Origin: an uncultured Pseudomonadota bacterium
GTDB lineage: Bacteria > Pseudomonadota > Gammaproteobacteria > Steroidobacterales > Steroidobacteraceae
DNA: 51,702 bases
Direction of reading: 5' to 3'
Assembly: GCA_937920275.1 (NCBI GenBank)
Contig: CALGVD010000124.1
Location: forward strand, 1-51,702
The translations under genes and the position numbers were made by a program. Positions 8,192-17,948 of this stretch are shown one piece after another; position 1 is the first letter of the stretch, and the number at the start of each line of letters is the position of its first letter. A model generated the notes under the pieces. It searched no databases and was not told the DNA's origin. It was given only the letters and a program-made list of their open reading frames with translations.

Positions 8192-9242
8192 GCCCGAGGC
8201 TCGGCCGCCCGAATTCGTCCGGCAAGATCTCCCCGAGCGTCGCAGCCGCGATGCCTGCCACACCCGGCGTCGCCGCGAGCGTCCGCCGCAGCAGACCCAA
8301 GTCTCCGACGCGCCAGGTGTAGAGGCTGTAGCCGAGGCAGCCGGGGCGTGCGAGCTCGCGCAGGTCCTCCATCCGGGCGTCGGCTGTGAAGCGCACGCAC
8401 TTGAGTTTGCCGGAGCGCCGTTCGCCGAGTGATGCGCCGGTGCGTGGGTCGTCGAAGTCCACCATGTGGAAGCCTTCGTCGGGTTCGAGACCGAAGATGC
8501 TGCGTGAGCCGGTGGCGTTCGCATACGGCACGCGCTCCTCATGGGTGCGCTTCAATCCGAGCACCGTCTCGTAGAAGTCGAAGATGCGCTCATCGTCGCT
8601 CGCGACCATGAGTCCGGCGTGGGTGTGCTGGCTCGCGCGCAGCAACGAGGCGGGCTCCACCCGTCCGTAGAGCGGGCTCTCGTAGCCGAACCGCTCGAAG
8701 ATGACCTGTCGATAGTGCGGCTGGATGAGCACCATCTCGCGTACGCCGACGATGGGATCCCGGAACGGTTGCACCGCGCGCTCGCCGCTGACTTCGCCGA
8801 TCACCGCGAGCTGTGGCGGCAACAAGGCGAGCGGCGACCCTGATTGCAGGGCGCGTTCGGCGTGGTTGAGCACGCCATGGACGCTCTGGGTGACGCGCAC
8901 ACCCCAGCGCGAGCCGACGCCCCGCAGGTTCGGGCGCAGGCCGACCCCATCGTTGAGCGGCCTCTGCCATTTCATGAGGCGTACGAGACCGTGGTCGGCG
9001 TCGCCGTGTAGCAGTTGCACGGATTCCAACGCCGAGTCGTGTCCGTAGAGCGCTGCAGAGGCTGCGGCATCGAGGTGTCCGCGCAGCCCCGGTCGGCAAC
9101 CCCAGGCGCGGAAGTCGGCGATCGCTTCTTCGAGGTCGGTGACGCCGACGCAGGCTTCGTGCAGGCCGCCGACACAGCCCGCGCTGCGCGACGGCACGGG
9201 GGAGGGGGTCGGGACGGTCGAGGGATCGCAAGCGGCGGACAT
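8124..9242 (-). CDS. VOC (glyoxalase/dioxygenase fold) family protein, two domains
   Basis: The 372-residue protein has two vicinal-oxygen-chelate modules. The first starts near residue 25 (GLHEACVGVTDLEEAIADFRAWG). The second starts near residue 195 (HTHAGLMVASDDERIFDFYETVLGLK) and contains the glutamate-region DEGFHMVDFDDP. This is the arrangement of extradiol dioxygenases and lactoylglutathione-lyase relatives, but the metal ligands are not clear enough to name a reaction. ATG 9242 is preferred; 9257 is an alternative. It is the last gene of the long minus-strand run, 55 bases after the outer-membrane protein gene, and it overlaps the cytochrome gene at its 3' end. Confidence 0.75.
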   Translation of the reverse strand: MSAACDPSTVPTPSPVPSRSAGCVGGLHEACVGVTDLEEAIADFRAWGCRPGLRGHLDAAASAALYGHDSALESVQLLHGDADHGLVRLMKWQRPLNDGVGLRPNLRGVGSRWGVRVTQSVHGVLNHAERALQSGSPLALLPPQLAVIGEVSGERAVQPFRDPIVGVREMVLIQPHYRQVIFERFGYESPLYGRVEPASLLRASQHTHAGLMVASDDERIFDFYETVLGLKRTHEERVPYANATGSRSIFGLEPDEGFHMVDFDDPRTGASLGERRSGKLKCVRFTADARMEDLRELARPGCLGYSLYTWRVGDLGLLRRTLAATPGVAGIAAATLGEILPDEFGRPSLGLRAPDGCPWVLQQAPQGWPAAP

Positions 9243-9297
9243 AGCGCCCGATATCATGGCACAGCGTCGTCCTGTCCCGGGATCGGTCTGCACGGGA

Positions 9298-11007
9298 TCA
9301 AAAACTGCGCTTGGTCTCCACCAACAGCTGGACATCCTTGATCGACGGATCGCCGTTCAAGGGAAACGCGAGATCGATGTGCAGCATGTTGCCGAGACCG
9401 GATCGGCTGTTGCCGAGACGGAGCCCGAAGCCGACATCGGCCAAGGCGCCTTGTGGTCGGCTGCCGAAGGCGTTGTCACCGAAAGCGCCACCCACATCGG
9501 CGAACACGGCACCGCCGACGTTGACCAACCGGAACGGGTACCAATCCGAATAGAAGCGTTGCTCCAGCGTCACGAGCCAACGCCCTTCACCCGCCTGATA
9601 ACGAAGCGGGTAGCCGCGAAGACCGCTGTCCCCGCCGATCAGCACCTGTCGATCGGCGTCGAGCTCATGGCCGAGCGTCACAGCGACCGCAGCGAACGAG
9701 AGCCGCCGCTCCGAATGGCGCCGGTAGTAGCGCAGTGTGCCGTCGGCCTGTACATCGACGAAGCTGCCGTCCTCGTGGCGCCCGTTCAGGGTGGCCTCCA
9801 AAAGGATCGAGCTGCGCGAGCTGAGATCGAACCCCCGCGACACCCGTCCGTCGAACAGCACGGCGCTGCGATCCGCGCCGAATGTGGGGGAGGCGATCCC
9901 GAGGCGGGCCGAGGCACGCCAACCATAGGCGAAATCCTCGGTGCGCTCGATCTGGTCGCGGTTGCGCAATTGACGGTAGTCGTCCTCCAACCATTGCGCC
10001 GAGAGCCACGGGTAGGCGAGTTTGCGGTCGGCGGGCAGCGGCGTCGGCAGCGCGCTGCCCGGGGCGGCTGCGAAACGGCTCTCGTCGAAGGTGTAGCCGA
10101 TGCGCCAACGCAGCACTTCACCGTCGACCAGACCTTTCGACCATCCCCCGTAGAGGCTGGCAAAGCGACGCCGTACCCCGTACTCGCCCACTTCTTCGCC
10201 GAGGTCGTAGCGGGCGTCGATCCGCTCATCTTCGACCGCGGCGATGCCGACGGCTCGGCGGGTATCGAGCGCGTAGAAATCGCGGTCGAGCGCGAGTCCC
10301 TTGCGTTGGCCGTCGCTGTTGTCGGCGTAGTCGAGCGCCAATGCCCACCAGCTGCGCGCGAGCTGCCGGTCGCGATATTTGAAGACCGTGGAGGTCCGAT
10401 CGACATCTTTGGTCCGGCCGATCCCGAGCTCGATACCGAGACCCAACAGGTTCAGCTCCTCCAGTTCGAGACCCGAGGTGCTCTCTCCGCCTTTGCGCCC
10501 GAACGAGATCCCGGGGTTGAGCGTCCACACATCACGGGTCTCGACCTCGATATCGACGACGCCATCGCGCATCGCCACCGGCTCGATGCGTGCATCATGC
10601 AGATAGCGTGTGCTGCGCAGCAGCCGTGCAGATTCCTCCAGCAGACGACCGTCGTAGAGATCGCCTGAAGCGAACAACAACTGGTCCTCGATCGTCGTCG
10701 CCCGGGTCCGGATGTGTAGCGTATTGGCGAGCCGGAAGAGCGCGGTGTCTTCCTCGGGCAGCGAGGTGTCGAAGATCTCGAGGGGGGCGATCCGGATCTC
10801 ACCGATGCGCACCCCCGATGCGGCCAAGCTGGCGTCGTCGGGCAGATCGGCAGGCCGGCGCCCGGCGTCGCGCGTGACCCGGGCGTTGACGCTCGGCAAC
10901 ACGGTGTGTGCGGATTCTGACGGTTCCGCCGCCGCATCCGCGATCGACGGCGAGGCGCCGAGGGTGAGCAGCAGCGTGATCGCTCCGTGCGTGCTCAGTC
11001 GGCGCAC
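9298..11007 (-). CDS. BamA/TamA (Omp85) family outer-membrane protein
   Basis: This 569-residue protein has a signal peptide (ITLLLTLGASPSIADA, cleavage about residue 25). It has one recognisable POTRA-like domain (about 65-160, including YDGRLLEESARLLRSTRYL). From about residue 165 it is a beta-barrel rich in alternating aromatic residues. The L6-type motif GLRGYP, equivalent to the VRGF motif of Omp85 proteins, is present, and the chain ends in phenylalanine. With only one POTRA it is shorter than BamA or TamA and is probably a specialised paralogue that helps insert proteins or handle lipids at the outer membrane. Its first 13 bases overlap the FAD dehydrogenase gene, so the two are coupled. 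Confidence 0.82.
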   Translation of the reverse strand: MRRLSTHGAITLLLTLGASPSIADAAAEPSESAHTVLPSVNARVTRDAGRRPADLPDDASLAASGVRIGEIRIAPLEIFDTSLPEEDTALFRLANTLHIRTRATTIEDQLLFASGDLYDGRLLEESARLLRSTRYLHDARIEPVAMRDGVVDIEVETRDVWTLNPGISFGRKGGESTSGLELEELNLLGLGIELGIGRTKDVDRTSTVFKYRDRQLARSWWALALDYADNSDGQRKGLALDRDFYALDTRRAVGIAAVEDERIDARYDLGEEVGEYGVRRRFASLYGGWSKGLVDGEVLRWRIGYTFDESRFAAAPGSALPTPLPADRKLAYPWLSAQWLEDDYRQLRNRDQIERTEDFAYGWRASARLGIASPTFGADRSAVLFDGRVSRGFDLSSRSSILLEATLNGRHEDGSFVDVQADGTLRYYRRHSERRLSFAAVAVTLGHELDADRQVLIGGDSGLRGYPLRYQAGEGRWLVTLEQRFYSDWYPFRLVNVGGAVFADVGGAFGDNAFGSRPQGALADVGFGLRLGNSRSGLGNMLHIDLAFPLNGDPSIKDVQLLVETKRSF

Positions 11008-12452
11008 GACGACCTGGGCAACACCTTGCCAGGGTTCATGATGCCGTTCGGATCGAAGGCTTGCTTGATGAGGCGCATCAGCTCGAGCTCGACCGGCGAC
11101 GCGTAGCGCTGCAGTTCCTCGACCTTCAGCCGGCCGATGCCATGCTCGGCGCTGAACGAGCCACCGTGGGCACGCACCAGGTCGTGGATGGCACGCTTGA
11201 CCCGATCCTCATGAGGTTTCAGCAGATCGGTGTCCCGCTGCGCAGCGGCGAGCGTGGCGCCCTGTCCTAAGTTGAAATGCAGGTTGCCGTCGCCGACATG
11301 GCCGTAGCACACGAGCTGCGCCATGGGTGCCTCGCTCGCGACCCACGCCGAGGCTGCCTCGACGAACGCCGGCAGACGGTCGATGGGCAGCGAGACATCA
11401 TGCTTGAGGCTCGGGCCATCGCGGCGCTGGGCCTCGGGGATGTTCTCCCGCAGGCGCCAGAACTCCCGCCGCTCGCGTTCGCCCTGAGCGAGCGCCGCAT
11501 CGGTGGCGAGGCCGGACTCGAAGGCTGCACCGAGGGCGTCCTGCAGGATCGCATCGAGCGGATCCTCCGCGCGCGCGCTGGTGAGTTCACAGAGCACGAA
11601 CCACGGCGACGGACCCGCGAGCGGCGCACGCATGTCCGGCAGGTGCCGAAGCACCAGTTCCAGGGCGATCCTCGGCAACAGCTCGAAGCTCGACACCCGA
11701 TCACCGCTGGCACTTCTCAGCGCACCGAGCAGGGTCACAGCGGCCTGCGGGTCGGGTACGGCGACGAAAGCCGTCGCGATCGCGCGCGGGGGCGGGAACA
11801 GCCGCAGCGCGGCGGCCGTGATCACGCCGAGCGTTCCTTCGGCGCCGATGAAGAGATGCCGCAGGTCATAGCCGGTGTTGTCCTTGCGCAGCGCATCGAG
11901 GCTCGAGAGCACGCGGCCATCCGCAAGCACCACCTCGAGACCGAGCACCAGCTCGCGCATCATCCCGTAGCGTAGCACCTGCACGCCACCTGCATTGGTG
12001 GCGAGGTTGCCGCCGATCTGGCAACTGCCTTCCGAGCCGAGCGACAACGGGAAGAACCGCCCTGCCGCGGCGGCGGCCTGTTGTGCTTCCGCGAGCACCA
12101 AGCCGGACTCGACCACCATCGAGTCGTTGGCAGGATCGATACGCCGTATGGCGCGCATACGCCGCAGTGACAGCACGAGCTCGGTGCCCGACTCGTCTGG
12201 GGTGGCGGCGCCGCAGTAACCGGTGTTGCCCCCCTGCGGTACGACAGCGATACGCCGTGCGTCGCAGAACGCGAGCAGCTGTGAGACCTCGAGGGTGCTG
12301 CGCGGCGAGGCGATGGCGAGGGGCTTGCCGTGATAGAGCCGACGATGGTCGACGCCCGCGGCCGCGAGCGAAGCAGGATCGGTCGAGATGAGTTCCAGGC
12401 CGAAGCGCGCCTGCAGCTGCGCGAGCGGCGTGGCTGCGCCGCCCGATGTCAT
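10995..12452 (-). CDS. FAD-linked D-2-hydroxyacid dehydrogenase (GlcD / D2HGDH-like)
   Basis: The 485-residue flavoenzyme has the PCMH-type FAD domain at the N-terminus with VPQGGNTGYCGAA and IGGNLATNAGG. A C-terminal FAD-oxidase domain holds YGHVGDGNLHFNL and EHGIGRLKVEEL. This is the layout of D-lactate, glycolate (GlcD) and D-2-hydroxyglutarate dehydrogenases, which pass electrons to quinone or an electron-transfer flavoprotein. No GlcE or GlcF genes follow, so single-subunit D-lactate or D-2-hydroxyglutarate oxidation is more likely. It overlaps the methylase gene upstream by ATGA and the Omp85 gene downstream. Confidence 0.85.
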   Translation of the reverse strand: MTSGGAATPLAQLQARFGLELISTDPASLAAAGVDHRRLYHGKPLAIASPRSTLEVSQLLAFCDARRIAVVPQGGNTGYCGAATPDESGTELVLSLRRMRAIRRIDPANDSMVVESGLVLAEAQQAAAAAGRFFPLSLGSEGSCQIGGNLATNAGGVQVLRYGMMRELVLGLEVVLADGRVLSSLDALRKDNTGYDLRHLFIGAEGTLGVITAAALRLFPPPRAIATAFVAVPDPQAAVTLLGALRSASGDRVSSFELLPRIALELVLRHLPDMRAPLAGPSPWFVLCELTSARAEDPLDAILQDALGAAFESGLATDAALAQGERERREFWRLRENIPEAQRRDGPSLKHDVSLPIDRLPAFVEAASAWVASEAPMAQLVCYGHVGDGNLHFNLGQGATLAAAQRDTDLLKPHEDRVKRAIHDLVRAHGGSFSAEHGIGRLKVEELQRYASPVELELMRLIKQAFDPNGIMNPGKVLPRSSCAD

Positions 12453-13726
12453 GTGGCGAGCGGCGACGGCAGCCGGCAGCCGGGCTTGGTGAGCAGCAGT
12501 TGCACATCACCCAGTTGCCGTTCGGCGAACCCGCCCTCGCAGTAGCAGAGATAGAACTCCCACATGCGCACGAAGGAGTCGGGATAGCCGAGCGTACGGA
12601 CCTGGTCACGGTTGGCCATGAAGTTCGAGCGCCACTCGCGCAGGGTGCGCGCGTAGTGCGGTCCGATGTCCTCGAGGTGGAAGATCTTGAGGTCGGTGAC
12701 GCGGGTCAGGGACTCGCTGATCGCCTGCACGCTCGGGATGAAGCTGCCCGGGAAGATGAACCGCTGGATGTAGTCGACCGACTTCCGCGCCTGGGCATAG
12801 AACTGGTCCTGCAGCGTGATGGCCTGCAGCAGCATCGCGCCGTGCGGCTCGAGCAGCGTCGAGCACTTGGCGAGGTAGGTGTCGAGGTACTGCGCGCCGA
12901 CCGCCTCGATCATCTCGATGGACATGGCCTTGTCGTAGCGGCCCTTGAGGTCACGGTAATCTTCGAGCAGCAGGGTGACGCGGTCCGTGAGCCCGGCGCG
13001 CGCGATCACCTCACGCGCATGATCGTGCTGCTCGCGCGAGATGGTGGTGGTGGTGACATGGGCGCCGTACCGCGCAGCGGCGTGGATCGCGAGGCCGCCC
13101 CAACCGGTGCCGATCTCGACGACGCGCTCCCCGGGGCGCAGCCGCAGCTTGCGGCAGACCGCTTCGAACTTCGCGACCGAGGCCTGTTCTAGCGTGGTCG
13201 AGTCGTCCGCGAAGATGCCGCAGGAGTAGGCCATCGTCGGGTCGAGCATGAGCTCGTAGAGCGCATTGCCGAGATCGTAGTGCGCGGCGATGTTGCGGGC
13301 GCTGCCTTGTCGGCTGTTGCGGTTGAGCCAGTGGGCGGCCTTGTTCAGGGGCGTGCTGAGCCAGGCCCAGCGGCCGTCCATGCCATCCATGACCACGCGG
13401 TTGGCGACGAACAGGCGCACGAGCGCCGTGAGATCGTCGCAACGCCAAAGATCGTTGATGTAGGCGCCGCCCGCGCCCACCGTGCCGCCGAACGCAGCGT
13501 CGGCGAAGAACTGCGGGTCGCGCACCTCGACGGTCACCGCCACGTCGAGGCGGGCGGTACGACGGCCGAAATCGTGGCGTCGACCATCCGGCTCGATCAG
13601 CGTCAACGCGCCGTCCTGCAGCCGGGTCAACTGGCCGAGCAGCAGACGGCGACCGAACCGGGCCAGCGGACCTGACCGAGCGGTCGCACGGTCGGTCTCG
13701 CGGGGGATGATGGTGGGTACGGACAT
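12449..13726 (-). CDS. Cyclopropane-fatty-acid synthase family SAM methyltransferase
   Basis: The 425-residue protein has an N-terminal CFA extension (to about 120) followed by a SAM-dependent methyltransferase domain. Family marks are HYDLGNALYELMLDPTMAYS, the SAM motif VVEIGTGWGGLAIHAA, SIEMIEAVG and FIFPGSFIPS. It should methylate or cyclopropanate the double bond of a membrane phospholipid acyl chain. Classical Cfa and the UfaM methylase of furan fatty acid synthesis share this domain, and the neighbours (flavin oxidoreductase, DUF1365) favour a modified-fatty-acid role beyond simple cyclopropane formation. It lies one base after the DUF1365 gene and overlaps the next gene by ATGA. Confidence 0.87.
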   Translation of the reverse strand: MSVPTIIPRETDRATARSGPLARFGRRLLLGQLTRLQDGALTLIEPDGRRHDFGRRTARLDVAVTVEVRDPQFFADAAFGGTVGAGGAYINDLWRCDDLTALVRLFVANRVVMDGMDGRWAWLSTPLNKAAHWLNRNSRQGSARNIAAHYDLGNALYELMLDPTMAYSCGIFADDSTTLEQASVAKFEAVCRKLRLRPGERVVEIGTGWGGLAIHAAARYGAHVTTTTISREQHDHAREVIARAGLTDRVTLLLEDYRDLKGRYDKAMSIEMIEAVGAQYLDTYLAKCSTLLEPHGAMLLQAITLQDQFYAQARKSVDYIQRFIFPGSFIPSVQAISESLTRVTDLKIFHLEDIGPHYARTLREWRSNFMANRDQVRTLGYPDSFVRMWEFYLCYCEGGFAERQLGDVQLLLTKPGCRLPSPLAT

Positions 13727-13727
13727 G

Positions 13728-14507
13728 TCAGGGGGTCCCCGGAGGATGCTTCTTGGGATGCGTGAAGAACGGCGTCCGCTTCAAAAGCAGCACGAGCGCC
13801 TGCCAGTAGATGAGTAGGCTCACTTTCAGGGTGACGAACGGCACGGTCAGCAGGGCGCGCGCCAAGGCACGACCGGTGATGGGTCCTCGGCGCAACACCA
13901 GCGTGGCGTCGAACTGTGACCGGCCCTCACGCCAGTTCTCCATATGAACGCCGAGCGTGCGGCCCGGCTCGTTGAAGCGCCAATCGTAGCGCATGTCCAT
14001 CGGCATGAACGGTGAGACATGGAAGGCTTTGTCGAACTGCCAGCGCCACATCTGCGCCCCTGACCGTGTGGCGTCCGCCACCGCGAGCACATAGGCGTGG
14101 CGCTCGTCCCAGGGGGTGTTGGTGATCTCCGCCACGATGGTCTCCAGTCGATCTCCTGCGGCGTCATAGACATAGTAGAAACTGACGGGATTGGAGGTGA
14201 ACCCGAAATAGCGCAGGTGGGTCAGCAGGCAGATGGGGCCGGCCGGGCGACGGCCGGTGCGCTGTTCGATGAGATCGCGCACGGCTCCATCGAGCGGCAC
14301 GCTCGGATCACCGAGATAGTCGGCGCGTCGGAACCACGCGAGCGCGGGTCGTCGAGCGGACCAGAACCATCGCCCGTCGAACAGCGCCGGGAGGTCGGCG
14401 AGGTCTATCCAGGCCATGAAAAGGCGATAGCGGAAAGCGTTGCGCCGCGGCCCGAAGCGACGATGGCCGATGGATCCGGTGTACAGGGCGCTGTGCGTGG
14501 CGCTCAT
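13728..14507 (-). CDS. DUF1365 family protein
   Basis: A 259-residue protein whose family marks are visible: ALYTGSIGHRRFGPRRNAF at the start, TNPVSFYYVYD-like NPVSFYYVYDAAG, EITNTPWDERHAYVL and KAFHVSPFMPMDMRYDW. A hydrophobic segment lies near the C-terminus (about 222-245), suggesting membrane association. DUF1365 proteins recur beside flavin amine-oxidase-like proteins and CFA-type methylases, often in sigma-E/ChrR or light-stress operons. From memory one of these may be the UfaO step of furan fatty acid synthesis, which needs checking. ATG 14507 overlaps the stop of the oxidoreductase gene by ATGA. Confidence 0.87.
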   Translation of the reverse strand: MSATHSALYTGSIGHRRFGPRRNAFRYRLFMAWIDLADLPALFDGRWFWSARRPALAWFRRADYLGDPSVPLDGAVRDLIEQRTGRRPAGPICLLTHLRYFGFTSNPVSFYYVYDAAGDRLETIVAEITNTPWDERHAYVLAVADATRSGAQMWRWQFDKAFHVSPFMPMDMRYDWRFNEPGRTLGVHMENWREGRSQFDATLVLRRGPITGRALARALLTVPFVTLKVSLLIYWQALVLLLKRTPFFTHPKKHPPGTP

Positions 14508-15832
14508 GCCGCAGCGCTGCCCTGCTTGAGGCTGCGACGGACGGGTTCGAGGCGCGGGGCGGGCGGTGGCGCGCTGCCGGTCGCTGTCGCAAAGTCCTGC
14601 AAGGCCCATAACCCGCTCACGACGCCATCCTCGTGGAAACCGTAGCGCCAGTAGGCGCCACAGAAATAGGTGCGGCGCCGACCGCTGATCTCGCCGCGCC
14701 GCTGTTGCGCAGCGACCGCGCCCGGCGTGTAGACAGGATGGTGGTAGGTATAGCGCCCGAGCACGAGTGCAGGATCGATGTCGGCGTTGCGGTTGAGGGT
14801 GACCAGGAACTTCTCAGGGCCGTCCAGCGACTGCAGCAGGCTCATGTCGTAGGTGAGCGCGACGCGTTCGGTGTCGGGATCGAGCAGGTGATAGTTCCAG
14901 GCCGCGCGGGCCTTCGGCGTGCGCGGCAACATCCGTCGATCGAGATGCAGTACGGCGTCGTTCGCCTGATAGGGGAACGCGCCGAGGATCTCGCGCTCCA
15001 GCGGGTCCGCATCGGCGAGCATCGCGAGCGCTTGGTCGCTGTGGCAGGCGAGGATCACATGGTCGAAGCGCTCGGTGGCGAGGCCGGCGGGTCCCTCGCT
15101 CGTGAGCGTGACGCCGGCGTCGTCGCGCACGATGCGGCGGACGGGCGTCGAGAGCCGGACACGCTCGAGGAACGGTGCGAGCAGCCGTCGCGCGTACTCG
15201 CGCGAGCCGCCGCTGACCGTCCGCCAGGTGGGACGGTCGTCGATGTTCAGGAAGCCGTGACGCTCAAAGAAATCGACGAAGAACCGGGCGGGGAAGGCGA
15301 GCATCCCGCTGCCGCTCGCCGACCAGATGGCGCGACCCATGGGCAGGATGTAGCGCTCGGTGAACGCCTGTGAGTAAGCTTCGCGCGCGAGGTACTCCCC
15401 GAGCGTGAGCCCGGTGTCGGGCGTCGCGAGCAATGCCCTCGACCGCGTGTTGAAACGCAGGATGTCGGCGATCATGCGCAGGAAGGACGGTCGCAGGACA
15501 TTGCGGCGCTGCGCGAACAGCGAGTCCACCGAGGTGCCGTTGTATTCGAGTCCGGTACGCTCGCAGCGCAGCGAGAAGCTCATGTCCGACCACTGCCACC
15601 GTGCGCCCACCGCATCCAGCAGCGCGATGAAGTTCGGGTAGGTCCAATCATTGAACACGATGAAGCCGGTGTCGACGGCATAGTGTCGACCGTGCCGCTC
15701 GACATCGACGGTCGCCGTATGGCCGCCGAAGCTGGCGTTCGACTCGAACACGGTGAGCTCGTGGTCCCGGTGCAGATACCACGCAGCGGTCATGCCTGAG
15801 ACGCCGGTCCCGACGATGGCGATCCGGCTCAT
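14504..15832 (-). CDS. FAD-dependent amine-oxidase-like oxidoreductase (candidate fatty-acyl desaturase, UfaD-like)
   Basis: The 442-residue flavoprotein starts with a Rossmann FAD motif (RIAIVGTGVSGMTAAWYL) followed by SFGGHTATVD, and ends with the second FAD contact FCGAYWRYGFHEDGVVSG. The family is annotated as NAD/FAD-dependent oxidoreductase or amine oxidase and is regularly found with DUF1365 and CFA-synthase-like genes. In furan-fatty-acid producers I recall a homologue (UfaD) that introduces a second double bond into vaccenate-type chains; this link is from memory. It lies 31 bases downstream of the acyl-CoA desaturase gene. Confidence 0.82.
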   Translation of the reverse strand: MSRIAIVGTGVSGMTAAWYLHRDHELTVFESNASFGGHTATVDVERHGRHYAVDTGFIVFNDWTYPNFIALLDAVGARWQWSDMSFSLRCERTGLEYNGTSVDSLFAQRRNVLRPSFLRMIADILRFNTRSRALLATPDTGLTLGEYLAREAYSQAFTERYILPMGRAIWSASGSGMLAFPARFFVDFFERHGFLNIDDRPTWRTVSGGSREYARRLLAPFLERVRLSTPVRRIVRDDAGVTLTSEGPAGLATERFDHVILACHSDQALAMLADADPLEREILGAFPYQANDAVLHLDRRMLPRTPKARAAWNYHLLDPDTERVALTYDMSLLQSLDGPEKFLVTLNRNADIDPALVLGRYTYHHPVYTPGAVAAQQRRGEISGRRRTYFCGAYWRYGFHEDGVVSGLWALQDFATATGSAPPPAPRLEPVRRSLKQGSAAA

Positions 15833-15863
15833 GTCGATGGGTCTCTCGGGTGCGGTCTGCGGG

Positions 15864-16847
<984 letters not shown>

Positions 16848-16856
16848 GACGCGGGC

Positions 16857-17744
16857 TTAGGCGAGACCGTTGGCGCGCTTGAGGGCGTCGATACGCTCCT
16901 CGAGCGGCGGATGGCTCATGAAGAGGCGCTTGAAGCCGCTCGGGACGGCGCCGTTGATGCCGAAGGCCGCCATCTGCTGCGGCATCCCCTCGGGCGGGTG
17001 GCCACGCTTGAGCGCCTCGAGCGCGCCGATCATGTTGCGCGCGCCGGAAAGACGGGCACCTGCGATGTCCGCACGGAACTCACGCTTCCGCGAGAACCAC
17101 ATGACGATGATGCTGGCGAGGATGCCGAGCAACAGCTCGGTCACGAGCACGATGACGAAGTAGCCGATACCGCGGCCGTCTTCGTTCTTGAAGATCGCGC
17201 GATCCACGAAGCCCCCGATGATCCGGGCGAGGAAGATGACGAAGGTGTTGACCACGCCCTGGATGAGGGTGAGCGTCACCATGTCGCCATTGGCGACATG
17301 GCCGATCTCGTGACCGAGCACGGCCTCGACCTCTTCGCGCTTCATGCGCTGCAGAAGACCGGTGCTGACCGCGACCAAGGCCTTGTTCTTGTTGGCACCG
17401 GTGGCGAACGCGTTCGGCTCGGGCGAATCGAAGATGCCGACTTCGGGCATGCCGATGCCGGACTCGCGAGCTTGGACCTTCACGGTCTCGAGCAGCCACG
17501 ACTCCACCGCGTCGCGCGGCTTGTCGATGATGCGCACGCCCATCATGCGTTTGGCGCTCCACTTGGACATCAGCAGCGAGATGATCGCGCCGCCGAAACC
17601 GAACACCGCGGCGAACACCAGCAGACCGTAGGCGCTTCCGCCCTGCGCGGCGATGTATTGGTCGAGGCCGAGCAATCGCATGGCGATCGACAGCACGAAC
17701 ACCACGGCAAGGTTGGTGACGAGGAACAGCAGGACGCGTTTCAT
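16857..17744 (-). CDS. htpX: Inner-membrane zinc metalloprotease HtpX
   Basis: The 295-residue M48 protease has two N-terminal membrane helices (about 4-24 and 38-58), the zinc motif HEIGH (145-149), further hydrophobic helices at about 158-177 and 190-214, and a third zinc-ligand region in [12 protein letters not shown]. It cuts damaged membrane proteins on the cytoplasmic side, often under heat or envelope stress. It heads the minus-strand lipid-modification run, which suggests that operon responds to membrane stress. A GGAG lies about 12 bases before the ATG. Confidence 0.93.
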   Translation of the reverse strand: MKRVLLFLVTNLAVVFVLSIAMRLLGLDQYIAAQGGSAYGLLVFAAVFGFGGAIISLLMSKWSAKRMMGVRIIDKPRDAVESWLLETVKVQARESGIGMPEVGIFDSPEPNAFATGANKNKALVAVSTGLLQRMKREEVEAVLGHEIGHVANGDMVTLTLIQGVVNTFVIFLARIIGGFVDRAIFKNEDGRGIGYFVIVLVTELLLGILASIIVMWFSRKREFRADIAGARLSGARNMIGALEALKRGHPPEGMPQQMAAFGINGAVPSGFKRLFMSHPPLEERIDALKRANGLA

Positions 17745-17948
17745 GGGTGCTAGGGACTCCGGTTCAGGGATGTAGAGCTTAGGCAGTCGAACAGTAGTAT
17801 GCCCGTAAGGACAACATTGCAGATTGGACTCATTCCACCGATCGAGGTTCAGCCCGACTGCAAATTCATACGGGTCGGCGATGGGTCGCCACCTGCAACA
17901 GATGATAGAGGTGAAACTGCTTCTATTTCAAGGCTTTGGACCGGCTTC
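17745..17948. promoter_or_regulatory. Intergenic region carrying the htpX operon promoter
   Basis: This 204-base gap lies between the htpX start and the stop of the VIT1-type gene and is noticeably less GC-rich than the coding DNA. The promoter of htpX, and perhaps of the whole eight-gene run, should be on the minus strand here. I did not find a convincing sigma-70 or sigma-32 pair. No open frame of interest is present. Confidence 0.4.
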
